Source of the DNA: Glandiceps talaboti | Lineage: Eukaryota; Hemichordata; Enteropneusta; Spengelidae | NCBI RefSeq assembly: GCF_964340395.1 | Contig: NC_135564.1 | Coordinates: forward strand, 5,102,861-5,166,860 | Length of the DNA: 64,000 bases | Direction: 5' to 3' | In this document: piece after piece, positions 1 to 17,521 of the stretch | Layout of the letters: each line of letters begins with the position of its first letter | Position numbering within the stretch: the stretch's first letter is position 1 | Notes under the pieces: generated by a model | What the model was told of the DNA's origin: nothing | Database searches by the model: none | The model's input: only the letters and a program-made list of their open reading frames with translations | Translations under genes and position numbers: made by a program

Positions 1-3000
1 TGACATCAACATAAGTAATTGGGCACCATACCCAGAATTCCCTACCCAAAAGTACAGAGGTCGGTTCATGGCTAACTTAGATAATTCCATTCCTCTTACA
101 TGATGTTTAGAGAAGTCGTGCGATGTAGATTGGTGAAAATGCCATTTCGTGACTTAATGTGTCAATATACCATGTGATTTATCTATCATAGATGGACTTT
201 ATAGCACGTGTGTTGCATTGTATACATAGTACCCATGACAATAATGCATGCATTATTATATCGTGTGTTCTGATATTACCGTTCATATTTAGCAATGGTT
301 GACAAATTTCATTTCCATCAGCTTCAACAAAAGTTTCAAAGGTCTCTCTGTGTCCTGCTGTTCACGGTCTTTCTTCATGATCATAATTTGTAATGACATG
401 GCCTGAAGGCATACATTCTTTCTCTGTACAAGTGTTTTAGTACATCCTGCAGAAATTGTTGCAGTAATGGGAAACCTTCGCAGGAACTACACAATGTTAT
501 TTCGTTCAACTGATGAGTTTTTTCACTACTTGACGTTCTCAATTTGCTAGAAATAAACGCCGTGCATGAGAGACTGAGTTAACAAGGCTTCTTTAGTTTG
601 TTCTGACCTTGTACCACATCCCTCAACTCTGTCTTCGAATTCCCGTATGTTGTAAATGAAATCATGGAGAACAGTAGTGTGCAAAATACATTACATCTTC
701 ATTCTAGAAAATGAGTTGCGATAATACGCGAATGTTTGAAATATATCTTTTTGACGATCTTCACTCACTTCAGTACATAAATAAAGTGCAATGCAACAGT
801 TAATGATAGTCTGCATAAAGGTTAAAGCTTACGTATATGTAAGTTGAACTATTTGCATTTCATAACTATACTCGACCAATTTATATTGTAATTTCTAAAG
901 GCTTTTTGATTGGCGATCAAACCCTCTCAGCAGTCCACAATCCAACAACATGTTGATAAACGAGCAAATGGTAAATACTTCTTTCGCAATTGTTTATACA
1001 CGGACATAAAGTCAGTGAACACAGTGCTATCAATGCCTTGTATACTAGTAAATAGGCCATCCAGCTACTCAATTGCAAGGTAAAAGTGGTTGAACCGTTT
1101 AAGGTACAATTTTACTGTATTTTCCAATATGGCATAAAGTTACAGCGACGATTTCAGTCATGTATACAACTTAATAACTAGATATAAGTGTACAGACTAC
1201 CGATTCATCAGCAGAGCACAGAAACTCGCCTTTACCTTAAAGGTAATACTCTACAAGTAGACCATTCCCCTTTGTGAGTGTATTCGTTGATGTAAAGTCA
1301 GCTTAAACTGGGTCACCTTTAAACTGTCATCTGATACTAGTATATCCGACAGAGACCGTATTGTATTCATTTAATCGAATAATCAGATAACATGTTCACT
1401 CCGAGCAATTAATATCACTTTTCTATACACCAAGGATCAGTTACGTTAAAATATTCACGTACTGATGATTATTTTAGAACTGACCTTTGCTGATCTGTTG
1501 TGGGGAGTTCTGCTCGGAAGCATGCCAAAACTTGCCATCAAATATCAATTATCTACCTAAGGGTATACAGAGCTCCCAAGATTGGTGTCCCTCACAAGAG
1601 TAAGGTCAAACTAACATTTCCCGCGCACGTAGCTCTTGTAGTATGTATAACATTCATATCTTCACGATCAATTGCTGCAACATATTCCATTTGCCCGCTG
1701 TTATAAGCGAAACACACACACACAAGCGAGTTTCATTTTATATTCGACGGAAACATTGCTTGTTTATGCAACCATGCGTCATATTGGTTATTTATTTCAG
1801 AATTTAATATCTGGCGACACCTCAAAATACCTTGATAGCAATAAAAACCACATATACTCCATTGAAAACATGATACAGAGTGATTTACGAACGCTGGCAC
1901 GTGGAGACCTTTTGCAAGTACCAAGGCCACGAAATGGATGTCAATATTGTTGCCATGGTAATATTTTATTGTTTCGACATAAGACATAGTATATATGGGA
2001 ACACAAATACAGAATCACTTGTCGTTAAAATTGGTTACAGTAGTTCATTTTTTTCCATGTGGCAGGGAACAATATGTCAGCAACGATTCTCTTACCTCAT
2101 TAATTCAATACACATATTGCGCCTAGTATACATTGCTTCCAGTAAGCACTAAAACTTTATCTAACATTAATCTTTCAGCATTGCATGTTTCAGAGTCCAT
2201 GAAGGGGAATATCCATTCGACTTGTCAACATACGATCATTATGCAGAAACGTTCTATGTGGATGGTATTGCCTGAATCTTCTGACATTTTCATTATGGTC
2301 AGTGAACGAATTATGTGGTGTATTTATATGTATGAAGGCTAACTCTGTAGGGCTAGAAGCTTACCACAAGTCCTTTATATTTGATCTTGTGATTTCGTTT
2401 TTAAATGGATCAGGATTCAGGTATTCTGTATTCAGCAATGTCAATGGGTAGTGATACTACGTCAATGTGAACCTGCTCCGATGTAAGCCTATATTGTAAA
2501 ATGACTCCTTTTTGCCACCACTTTCTCTATTGATTTCTCACTTCTAATGGGACTACCCTAAGAACTTTCCCAAATTCCTGAAGGCACGTTTTATATGACC
2601 CTGTAACATTTAAAGTTCCCGAACCATGGCTTCCTTAGATGAAATGTTTATGTTACGTGTTGAAGCATACTTAGTAGATATCACTAAACGAAAGGAATGA
2701 ACGAGAAAGAAGACAGAGAATGAAAGCAAAAGAGGGAGTGAAGAAGTATAATGAGAAGCATAATGAGCATAAGATATAAAGATGAAATCGGAAAGAGAAA
2801 AAACAGTTATTACAGACATTTACAACAGTCAAAATCTTACGTTGGTATCTACTAGACTGCTTACTTACTTACTTGCTTGCTTAGCTTACTTAACTTACCT
2901 ATCTACCTACCTACCTACCTACCTACATACACACCTCTCTCCCTACCCACATGCCAACCTATCGGCTTGCCTGCCCACAAACACATCCTCCCACCCTCAC

Positions 3001-3017
3001 TCCCTCCTTCCCTCCCC
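1..3017. other. Intergenic, no gene recognised
   Basis: I see no supportable gene or RNA in this stretch. Open frames are short and unconserved in appearance. One segment (about 1,801-1,960, plus) is flanked by an acceptor-like TTTATTTCAG and a donor-like GTAATA and stays open, but there is no partner exon or recognisable domain, so I do not call it. Confidence 0.6.
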
Positions 3018-3114
3018 TATCACTCACTTACTCACTCACTCACTCACTCACTCACTCACTCACTCACTCACTCACTCACTCACTCACTCACTCACTTACT
3101 CACTTACTTACTCA
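3018..3114. repeat. (ACTC)n microsatellite
   Basis: Nearly pure tetranucleotide repeat of CACT/ACTC with two TACT interruptions near the right end. It is preceded from about 2,860 by a degenerate TTAC/CTAC/CTCC-rich pyrimidine tract. The open frames over it (Thr-His-Ser-Leu periodic) are artefacts of the repeat. Confidence 0.97.
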
Positions 3115-3714
3115 CCCATCGAATTGCTGAGAGGTTTATTTTTGCATGCATAGATTGTTAATATTTAATCTATTTGTCTCATGATTCAATCCGAGGTTCT
3201 CTTACTATAGTGATATCATATATGTGAAGCCATACAGATTTGAATATGGTGATCATTCTGTCATTCAGGACCAACATTCTCAATAGCTGTGTCAGACAAC
3301 TGTTTTTCACGCCCATTTGTAAATGGATACTATATGCATATGGTATCTCTCTTGACCCCCCCCCCCTCCTAAGCGTTTATGTTCTATTATGGATATGATT
3401 GCAATATGCGAATGTACTCCTTGCATATAAAACATGCGGGGGAAAAATGTTTAACATATGATAAAATGCCACAGAGTGCGTCATTGCAAAAACACAAACC
3501 CCGAATGAGTTTGACATTTTGTCAGTCACGACATATAGCTAGTATATTGTTGGGATCAAGCACCAGTATGCCGGAACATGCACAATATTGGCACGCCAGA
3601 TGGTATACACATCCAGTCCCTGTGTGATATTATGCAAACAGTTGATAACGTTTTGTATTGGTCATACCACGTCATAGGGGCTAAAGCTTAGTAAGTTAAA
3701 TGTTTACGAACACG

Positions 3715-3770
3715 AAACAAAAACAAACAAACAAACAAACAAACAAACAAACAAACAAACAAACAAACAA
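3715..3770. repeat. (AAAC)n microsatellite
   Basis: About 13 copies of CAAA, followed by unique AT-rich sequence. It lies about 150 bp upstream of a LINE relic but on the 5' side of it, so it is not that element's tail. Confidence 0.95.
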
Positions 3771-3924
3771 TTATTTAGATGATAGATTTAGTCATTAATG
3801 TTTCCAAGACAAAATAGCTCTATATTGATTTGATAAAAAACAGTGTGACTTTAAACCATAATAGTTCTACAGTGGTCTGAGGTGTGACCCAGTAGTTGTC
3901 CCTTTAAAAGACAGATAGAGTGAG

Positions 3925-4386
3925 TGAATACAAGTACCTGGGCATCAACCTTCACTTGTAATTGATCTGTGTTGAAAATACAAACTTTTGTTATTAAGAA
4001 AGCTGACACTAGTATGTACTGCCGTAGGAAACGTACCTTATTTGTTATCAGCTCAGACCCCTTTAGGAGTATTTTAATGCGGTTTTGTTTGTAGTGCTGT
4101 CACCTTTGGTACTGTTTGCTGGGGCGGTAACTTGTGCCGACATGAAATTGGAAGGCTAACTTGACTACGCTTATCTAGAAGACTGGCCATATTATCAGTA
4201 AACATAAGATTGAAAGTGAAGATATTGTCTACTAAGGCTCATAGTGTTCCAGACCCTTCCAATCCACTATATGCAGAATTCAACGACCGATTTATTTCTA
4301 AAAGTAGTAGAAACTGTACTCCAGTAGTTAAAGCCAACAACCGTTCTAATAGTCCTTAGTCCCATCCGCTATCGCAACGACAGTCA
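3925..4386 (+). pseudogene. Decayed LINE 3' end (CR1/L2-like reverse transcriptase tail)
   Basis: Read in shifting frames, this segment has the hallmarks of the C-terminal end of a non-LTR retrotransposon reverse transcriptase. The YKYLGI motif, typical of the strand just after the RT palm, is near 3,935-3,955. It is followed by IKKADTSMYCRRKR, then CWGGN-like residues near 4,120, an SNPLYAEF stretch near 4,258-4,280 (compare HPLxxEF of the family) and an NNRSNSP...IRY end near 4,335-4,370. Stops and frameshifts occur throughout, so the copy is dead. The 5' end is missing, as usual for LINE insertions. I infer the CR1/L2 grouping from the shape of these motifs only; another LINE clade is possible. 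Confidence 0.6.
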
Positions 4387-7300
4387 TTCTTTGTGGTAAC
4401 TTGTTGTGAAAGTGATTGTAAGTTTTAGTACAATCTTGACGGTGGATAACAAATTGAACCTACTTTAGCAACAGCTGCCATATTCGTATTGTTCTTGCAC
4501 TGGCTATTGTACCATATGATAATTGCAACAACTGGAAATTGTAGGATTGTAATACTTGGGATTTGTAAGAGCTAGCCAATTTAACAGTCAAATTCCAAAA
4601 ATTACAAATTCATTTTTTACCATCATACATTCGGAATTTTTGTATACATGCCATAATGTTCAAGTGGACAAAGATCTGTTTATCCTGTCCATCACAATCA
4701 TTCACTTGGCCCGTATGTAATTTGTAAAAATACTACGCATTTCAAAAGCATGCAGATAAGTATGTATCGCGTGCATCGAACATCAATGCACCAAACTAGT
4801 TCCAAAGTATTACACCGTATTTACAAACATAAACAATCTCTCAGCGCATACGATTTTATTAGTTTATACTACGCATAGTCGCAAATCTTGGCAAAGTATG
4901 AATAATAATACAGATTTGCTCATCGGTTATATCATTATGTAACAGGTCGTTTTCATACGACATCCAATGATTGACTTAGATTGTGCCTCGTGGTATGGAC
5001 TAGTGACCCACAATGACCTACATTTACATAAATCTAGGAACTAGACGGCTAATAGTCATGTAGCACGGGAGTCTTTTCGGTTATTTGCTTTGAATACGTG
5101 CAAGGGAATCTGATATGAAACACTTACTGTCTGGCTTTATTCGGGTACTAGCAGACATCATATTACTCCTGCGCTGTGATACAGCAAAGATTTTCCTCAG
5201 CTTTCAGACTCAGGAAAGAGTTACTGAATAACAACCCTCGGAGGAGTAATAGACGTCTACTAAAAACGCCCTTTAAGCCAGGCAGTAAGTATATATTATA
5301 TACCGAGTCGATACTCTATAATTAGATAAGTTGACATTTTCCATTTTTCCTCTAACTTTAAAAACTGCAGGCATTACTCTATCTACGATTTATGTTAGGC
5401 TAAGTAATTCAGAAGGGATTACTAAGAAATTATATTTGCTAATTGGGAGATGCCATATCAGATCAGAGAGGTCTGAAAAGACCGAAGCCATGAATTTAAA
5501 GCCTACGGTTATCTCGATTTTGATATAATACAGGAGATTAAATATTAAACAGATAATGACTTGTCTTCAGTAATTGCTCTCTATTCATGTTTGAAAAGTT
5601 ATGAAATTTCAATATAGCTGTTACTGTATTTAAGCCTAAAAATTCAACTAAGGGAGTATATGAAGATAAGAAGCTAGAAACACCGGCCAACAACCTCGAC
5701 TAAGTATTATATCTCATGTCGTGCGTTCACTTCATGAATTACTATTCTTTCCACATGTAAAGGAATCTGTAATACTTAGAGTTTAGAGATCACGTAAGAT
5801 TCGAGATACTCGTGTCATCTAATAAAATAACTATGAAATACAAAACCTCTGCTTTATGATGTTGCTGGATATAAAAGCCAATATTGCCAAGATATAAAGT
5901 TTATTACCTCCAAAAGGGGTCACATGTACAACTGTGTCAACTCTCTCGAATAAAGGTTTCAAACACCGTACATACGCTGAGGTGCCTTACGCGATACCTC
6001 CCCTATATTGAATATATAATCAGTATATATTATTTAGTCAATCCACTGTTCTATATTCTTGCCTGAAGAGGGGTTCATTGCAAATAGATTACATCTCCCA
6101 TTTCAGTGCCTGGTTTTACATAAGCCAACCATAAGTTCAAGGGATCAAAGTAAGTGTGGAATACTAAGTCTAACATCTACTCTCACTATTTCAATATTTT
6201 ATAGGTTAAAGGTTAAAGGTTATACATATGATAGGTCGACTTAAATGAAGACGGTGATACATATGATTTACCGTATGTGTGAGTCGTGTAAAAGGTTTCC
6301 AAAACAATACGGTTCATTAGCTGCACCATACGATATAATTGTCTAAATGATGACGTAGCTTGTAAATTGTGCGTGAACAACATATGAAGAGCCATCACAG
6401 AATACTCGAGATACCAGTTGACCCCTTAGTGGCACAAGTCGAGTTTGTAAGAGTTTTCACTAATATGTGAAAAACTCACAAAATACTTCAATAAAACTAT
6501 TTTAGTGTAATGTTTGTTTCGATGCAGGATTTCTATGACATTACAATTTGTGTTCTGGTATTACAACTGCTGATTGCACAGTAGGGCGTTCCTGTAATTT
6601 TTTGATGCGTATAATAAATCATGTCATCGGATCGTTTTTAAGTTATATCCTAACCGTTACCAGGTTTGAGATCAATCAATTACAAGTAATGAAACTTTCA
6701 TCCTAAAAACATATAAACTCAGACTGTGCCCCTTTAAAGGTCATTGGTAGGGAGCTGCACATCTTCCGGTGCGCATATGTTTTGGGATGTTTATAAGAAT
6801 TTGACACTACAATTCAAAGGTTTCGCGGTTCTTTCCAGGCTGACGTGATTAATCCCAATGCATGTCTTCATTTGTGCTGTTGTACCGATTGACTTCTCAT
6901 TCTGTCCCTTGTTGTGATGTAATATCAAATTTAGTAATATAAAAACTTGTCTGAATATGAAGACATTTGTTCATCATTTACATTCGTCACATTCTGGGAT
7001 TTGGCACTTCCAAACTTCAGCTCGATGGAAGTAAGCCTCCTTCGGTTGCTACAGTTCGATCATGGACATGTTGCCGATTGAAGTCAATACAAATTACAGT
7101 ACCTGTGTATATGATATCAGACCCATACCAAAGGATGTACGTAAAGTATATATTAACAAACCTATCTCGAGGATAAAATAACATTGAACAGAAACAAAAG
7201 TACATTCCTATTTCGTGTAAAATATTAAATACTTTAAACTCGAAAATCGGATTAATATATAAGCCAAAAAGCGTACGTCACAACTGATTTATAAGTAATT

Positions 7301-9126
7301 CGAAGAAAATGCGCTATATTTCAGACACAATGATATGACAAATCACTATGTATAAAATGCGCAACACTATAAAGAGTTAAGCTTCACTTTAATGGAAATG
7401 TTATTCGACAGAGAGATTCTTAAAAATTATTATTTTCATCTGCTTACCTACTAATCCACTGTAGAATCAATCTTGATTTATTTGTTACGCTCCTTTAAAG
7501 AACTTAACAGTAAATGGATTCCGTACGTCAAGAAGGGAAAGACAACTTGGTTTGATTGGCAGCTTGTATTAATCGAATATAGTTTTCGCTGCTGCAGGGT
7601 CGAGAGCATGGGCATGTTTACCATCATTACACTAATGAAAACACTATTGAAATGCCCTATCAAACCCTCTAAACTTGTATAAAATGAAAGTATTCGGGTG
7701 TTTTTTTATTGATAAGTTTGCATCCCTCCTTGGCTACTATAGTGAAATACGGTTTTTTTTTTCAAATTCATATTCATTAATATGTTTAAATCTTGTTTAG
7801 CAAATATTAAATGGGCCGTCGCAGGCAGAAAGGGCCCTTATGTCAGTTTTTGCTACATTTTAAGTTATAGTTTAACTGCTAAATCAGCATGGACCACTAA
7901 AAAGTCTTTTTATGTCGTCCTAAAGAATCCAATAAATATTAATCAGGGTTGGATCGAATTATTAAATACGAATCAACTTTTTTTTTCCTCATTACGGCAA
8001 AATTAATTATAAACATATCGGGAAGTAAACTAATTTTATACTTAATAATGCAGTTAATTCAATTTACATCAGTACAGCCATGAATGCACTAGTAGTTGCC
8101 ATTCTCTATATGCTGACAAAATTGAGTTTTCAAATTTCACCATTCAAAAGTATTTCGTGTTAATAAAATTCAAGCGTAGAATTACATGAGTGTGATTTGA
8201 TTTATAAAAGTTATACAATGATAGATGTGTATGAAACCGTGTGCAATGCAGTGGACAAGCTGTATACATTGTATTTAATTTAATATGCATCGCAATGCTA
8301 AAAGACAGAGGAGTGGTGTTTAAGATATATGTATGCCATGCCTTTTCCTAAGTTGACATGACTGTCAATGACTATATGACAGAATTTGAAAAAGCAATGG
8401 TGCTGTTTAAGTAGACCTATCCCATCTTTACCCCTGTATTTTGATTGAGAACAGGATTTCTTGAATACAGTAACAACATAAGTTTAAGATTTTTATACCA
8501 AGGCTCGCATATAATAATTATTAAAACATTTGATGACCCATGAGTGTCGTTCTATGTTATAGCAGCCGTATGTTGTATTCCATTCTGTATAGTCTTTATT
8601 TCTTTAACATGTTTCTACCGTCGACCGACGCAAATATTGTGAATCTATTTAATATAATTTCATTCTGTATTCAAGGAGTTCAATTTCTACTTGTTAACGA
8701 TTAGTTTAAGACGGAAGAGTACACAGGAAAGTGCAGTTAAGGCTGGTCTATATCAAAATGTACTTTGATTGCTTTGTATAAACCACATAAAGAAAGAGAG
8801 TACAATCACGTAGGCCGAAAGAAAAGTACGTGTATTATATGTTTTATTTCCTAATTTGATTCAATTTACTTACTGACGCACTTGCTTTTCTAGATTTTCA
8901 AATCAAATTGTGGTTTACTAATACTTGGAGTTGTGACATCACAAGGAAGTAATTGTTTCTATGCGTGTTCATATTGAAGTACTATTTTGGACAACGTGTT
9001 CGTCCACCTTTTCCGCCCACAGACATGTGAACGTTATATTACTAAACACAGAGTAAGATTTTACGGTACTGTAACTATGAAATAGAACAAGAACTCAGCG
9101 ATATATATAAAGTTAGATAAAGGTGT
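4387..9126. other. Intergenic, no gene recognised
   Basis: AT-rich sequence without recognisable coding exons, RNA genes or long repeats. CCCTTTAAAGG-like motifs recur here and elsewhere (for example near 6,730; compare 3,899 and 15,291). They may be ends of small dispersed repeats, but I could not define an element. Confidence 0.55.
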
Positions 9127-9169
9127 CTCAATGTGGAGAACGGTGCTCAATGCATACTTGTAGCAGAGC

Positions 9170-9172
<3 letters not shown>
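9127..9172 (+). repeat. Dispersed repeat fragment beside (TA)n
   Basis: A stretch containing GGAGAACGGTGCTCAATGCA and TTGTAGCAGAG matches about 39,470-39,509 with a few substitutions. Both copies abut a dinucleotide microsatellite, which suggests a shared mobile unit carrying a microsatellite seed. Confidence 0.45.

Positions 9173-9254
<82 letters not shown>
9173..9254. repeat. (TA)n microsatellite
   Basis: About 40 TA units with one TTTA interruption, running directly into a CTGT tetranucleotide tract. Confidence 0.97.
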
Positions 9255-9261
9255 GTTTCTG

Positions 9262-9265
9262 TGCC

Positions 9266-9358
<93 letters not shown>

Positions 9359-9376
9359 ATGTCTGTCCGTCTGTGA
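9262..9376. repeat. (CTGT)n microsatellite
   Basis: About 28 near-perfect CTGT units with a few single-base variants (GTGTCTG, TATGTC, TCCG). Apparent Cys-Leu-Ser-Val frames over it are artefacts of the repeat. Confidence 0.97.
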
Positions 9377-12245
<2,869 letters not shown>

Positions 12246-12375
12246 TGGATCGTCAATTGTTAATCTGTTATCAAATTACATGCCTAGCATATATGTCTTC
12301 GTTATAAAAGTAAAATGACATGAACTATATCATAAGAACACCACATACTCTGATAGAGAGATCTGTCTGGCGATA

Positions 12376-12450
12376 TCAACTATATATGAAGTTTGTATTG
12401 TGTCTACATGACAATAAGAACATGAAATGTAAGCTTAGTGTATGGTATCA
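12376..12450 (+). repeat. Local duplicate A of a 70-bp segment
   Basis: The segment around GAAGTTTGTATTGTGTCTA and AAGAACATGAAA recurs at 13,222-13,290 with small indels. The second copy runs straight into a (TGTC)n tract. Confidence 0.6.
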
Positions 12451-12679
12451 TCATTAGCGTCAAAATGCCAGTGGACATATATTTCATGTACAGACACTCT
12501 AATTAGCAGTATTAATAGATTATCAACACCTTTTTGAGACTTTGAGAGTGGCATCCCATATCAAAGCTTTAAGATCATCAAGTATTGAAGTAAAAGGATA
12601 AACTGCATATATGAGACGATGCCGTGGACGATGCATGTATGGAGTATGACTGGAACGTAGACTTTATTAAAGCCCAGAG

Positions 12680-12905
12680 CTAGGAGAGACAGGTGCTCCC
12701 AGCTCTACCGCGATCAAAATCCCAGTCGTGAATCTGCGACACTATGGTCGTTAAAATGATTAGATCACAATAAAGCATAGAAGATGACCTTCCTATGCTA
12801 ACAACAGATCGTGCATAATTATGAGTGTCATGGAAATGAAGCAAAGGACACTGAACTTTAACTTGAATTACATCTTCAGACATACGATATTAGTATTTAT
12901 AATAT
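12680..12905 (-). repeat. Interspersed repeat copy, minus orientation
   Basis: The reverse complement of this region matches 24,440-24,625. Shared blocks include ATxTCTGxAGATGT, ATTCAAGTTAAAGT, TTTGCACGATCT/TATGCACGATCT and CTTTATTGTGATCTAAT. Both copies can be read as similar short frames beginning M-S-x-D-V-I-Q-V-K-V, but neither has splice or domain support. I take this to be a non-autonomous repeat, possibly a fragment of a longer element. Confidence 0.6.
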
Positions 12906-13221
12906 ACCTAGTGATAATGCTGTGCCATGATTCGCTAGAATCAGTCACTTGATAGGAAAATAGAATGACAACATGGCAACATGTATAAACAGCGTCATGT
13001 AAAACACAGTAATTACAAATTTATGACAAGATTACAACTACAAATGATTTACATAATAGACATAAATTTTATAATATCTACGTACCTTGCGTTACTTAAG
13101 AACCCATTGCCAATACTGTGCAATAATATATCTTATGTTCATGTCTTTTTCATATATGAAAGAATTGTGTATTCGATTCACAAATATTAAAAGCGTATAC
13201 CCTCTCTATATATTTATTGTC

Positions 13222-13289
13222 TTCAACTATATGTGAAGTTTGTATTGTGTCTATATAAATATAGCTATAAGAACATGAAACTTAGTGTA

Positions 13290-13290
<1 letters not shown>
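13222..13290 (+). repeat. Local duplicate B of a 70-bp segment
   Basis: Second copy of the 12,376-12,450 segment, directly followed by (TGTC)n. The repeat probably includes, or often sits beside, a TGTC tract. Confidence 0.6.

Positions 13291-13344
<54 letters not shown>
13291..13344. repeat. (TGTC)n microsatellite
   Basis: About 13 near-perfect copies of TGTC. Confidence 0.97.
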
Positions 13345-15715
13345 CTTTATAACGTTGTCAGTAACTCTTTCCTTAAGTTGAAAATTATATACTGACAATT
13401 GGTACGTCAAAGTGTTTTTCTAGTTGCCATTTATTTTCTACATAGGACAACCGTACGTGAAACAATGCACCACCTTGACAAAATTACATTCGTGTACTGA
13501 AGGTCTCATTCCCAATATTTGCAATTGATACTTGGGTCACGTGTCCGCTAGGCAAAATAATTATTTTACCACGTAGAACAGAAAACAACCTGGGGATACA
13601 AATGTCAGCCTTACAAACACAGTATAGGAAACATCCAATTTCCTGTGCACTGTTATACTTTGTGTAAATATAATCGAATAGTTGCGTTTATTAAGTCCGA
13701 CAATGCACTGTATGCCATATCATAGAATCATGCCTGTGGCTATAGAAACCAAAGATAAGGCATTATTGCATTTACATTGACGATAAAACGATGGAATGGC
13801 ACCGACATCAACTATATATATACGAAAGGTTTTATTCCAGGTGTCCTGCCATGTAAATGTACAGTTCTCATAACCTGTAGTCATGTTAATTTGGCATGTA
13901 CGATTTTCAACAAAATCTGACGCTGTTTTATATTACGGACTAGACTGACATCTCTATATCTAAGTAATCAATGTCTGTATTTGTTTTGCTGACAACAATT
14001 CAAATATTGTATTGACACTGGAACGGCCACTTATTTGTTCACATAGTAGCTTCAATCAGAATATCAACAGCATAATATAACAACATGTGCATGTATATAT
14101 CCACAAAATAAAATATAAAAATGATCGGGCCTTACCTTTATGGATGGTGTCAATAGTTCTTTCGATTTGTTTTCTTTCGGATGTAACAGTAGAATTTATC
14201 GTCTATTCAGAATGATGCATGTTGTGGTTATTGAAGAGTAAAATCAGTCCTGATACAGGCTGTGCGCTCCTTTTGGAGATGGCAATTTCATTGACAGGTT
14301 GATTTGCCACATATATGCTTGGTTGGTAGCAGTTGGAAGGCAGGGGTGGTGGTCAACGGTTTCACTCATACACGTCTCAACTTTTTGGATGCAACTAATT
14401 CAAACCGTCTCCATTTACGCCTATGGAAAGAAACGATGTACTACATGTATTCAAAACGATATATTGTTGTAACTTTTCTATGCGTTCGTGACGATATCAA
14501 CATGTACAGACAATATATTTACAATATGGAAAATCCATCGGTATCGCATTCATACAATCGATCAGTGAATGCAACACAGTTTGAATGATTTACAATATTA
14601 TATTTCGTCGAGGAAAAGAGGACAAATAAATGTTATACATGTATGCGCAAGATTTCAATTTTGAAGATTGGAAGTTTATCTCTCGAGGCATCATACTGAC
14701 ACAGATATGATTTCTACTTTACACGACACGTTCGACATTGTATCACGCTATAGAATCTGATAACCTGATATATGGTAACTGCACTGTCTACACGACAAAG
14801 ATTCTGAACATCAACGTAGTATGAGACTCGGCAATAAATATCCTAAACTTTTCCGTTGTCTTGTTCAAGAACACTCAATCCAATCCAATTCTAAGTGAAA
14901 ATCACGGGTCAAATTTTTAAACTAGAGGTCAAAACATGTTCATTGTAGAATCCAATTGAGTCGTCGACTACGATGTTAACCTCTGTGGGAAATTAAAAGA
15001 TTTTTGATTTCCTTGACGCCATGACGATATATAACTCCTAATTTCTTTCATTATTTCAAAAGGACTTGGAACATTTAAGCTTTCAACAATAAAGTTTAGA
15101 GTGGTTTCTTAACATCTCAATATTACTTAAATTTTTCAGTGAAATTGGTTTCCGAGAGGAATTCTTTCTCTAAGTTGAAAAGATCCAAATATGCAAATGA
15201 TCAAAACACCAATTCTGCAACTATAGTGTATTATAACGTTTCGAAGTACAATTCATCTGACATCGTTCGAAAATCACTGGATGTGATGGTCCCTTTAAGG
15301 TATATTTGATGATTAGAATTATACTGATGTTTCATTTATGATAGCTATCAATACGCAACCTGAATTTGATTTTTTTATTAGACGGGTATACATAAATCAA
15401 ATCAAATTTTCAATCACTTATATTCGTACTGAGATTCAGTAACTGTTGCATATTTCTGTGTTTTCCAAAATGCGACACCACAAGATAGATGAAGATATGG
15501 ATTTGTTGTATACTAATTAGTATATCTCTAGTATCAGGGGAAGCCAATGTTGCATTTTTGTGTGGTGATAATACGAATTTTACCAGTGGTTATTAACAGG
15601 GTGTAATGATAGATTGACAATTTTGTTGTAAAAAATAACAACAAAGCGAAAACTAGGACATAAACATATATACCAGCAAGACACAGAAGGGGAGACATCT
15701 AGACGGAGATAGATA
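13345..15715. other. Intergenic, no gene recognised
   Basis: No gene recognised. It contains the second copy of the 10,236 repeat at about 15,003-15,165. A short open frame at 14,304-14,588 shows no domain, Kozak context or splice partners. Confidence 0.55.
15003..15165 (+). repeat. Degenerate dispersed repeat, copy 2
   Basis: Homologous, block by block, to 10,236-10,415 (see that entry). It ends just beyond a TTTTTCAGTGAAATTGG block. Confidence 0.45.
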
Positions 15716-15720
15716 GATTT

Positions 15721-16081
<361 letters not shown>

Positions 16082-16751
16082 CGAAGATATTGTGGACCGT
16101 AACAAAGCACGAACAAACTTTTTTAATGAATGGAATATGAACTATTCTAGAAAGACTTGTCGTAATTAGGCTGTGTTCAATTTGTGGCTGATCCTTCTTT
16201 AATGAGCAGACAGATCTCAATTAGACAAAACGTGTGTCTCCTTCCTGTAGGATGTGACGCTGATTATAGCACTGCCAGGTATAGATTCAAAGGCCCGTAT
16301 TAAGCAACCCTTCCGCATCTACCATTAAGAAGAGTTAATACCTCTTACATATTTTTCTCCAAATACGGACACTGCTACGCTCGTTAAATACGAGTGAGAA
16401 TGACATTCTAAAAAGTCTAATTGCCGATTACAGTCATTTACTTACTTCAAGTTCGCAGCTTTTGTGTTAACGATGGAGGAAGGAAAAAAACTTGTCTATT
16501 GAACGTGGATTGCTATAATTTTAAAATTTGTAAGCACTGGGCAAAGACAAATTGTCATGGGAAAACGTGTTATTTTAACGTAAAGTTATATGTTTCGAGT
16601 TAGAACTTGAAGTGCGCCCTCCTTTTCCTGTGCTAATTAATGCTGATGGCAGGTAGAAAGTTTTATTTTTTAATTTTGAGAATCATTTTAATATTTTGAA
16701 ATGGTATGACACGGTGGATCTGATGTAATTTTGCAACGTAGAATTGTTGGC

Positions 16752-17073
<322 letters not shown>

Positions 17074-17521
17074 GCGGATCAACGCTTTGAAAATGAACAT
17101 AAAAACGTGTTTTACTTACAGTGACTTTATCATGCCAGTGTTGTGCCAATAAACGTAACGCCCAAGTCACCTGAATGTTTCTTGGAAAGACGCCGAGGTT
17201 TACAAGCGGGGTTCCCAGGGTACCAGGTACGTGATTTACTGAAACAAACAGACATGTACATGTGTTTTATTCTAGATCTATAAACAGCAATTTAACCCGG
17301 TTTAGAAACTGGACGCTGGGGGCGGTGTTCAAAGCCCGTTGCATGTACATGCAAAAACATGATGTACATGCATACATACGTACATGCACTCTGCTCCTAG
17401 GTTCGACACGTCCGTCTGCCCTCTGCACTATGGTTCTTCCCTATCTCGCCAGAATTTCCCCATGGCGAGACAGCGAACAGATTTCATTCGCACGGATTTT
17501 GGGAATAAAAACCACCCATAC

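Noticed and set aside
1801-1960. Exon-like segment with acceptor TTTATTTCAG and donor GTAATA, open in one frame
   Set aside because: No partner exons within reach and no recognisable domain. One such segment is expected by chance in this much sequence.
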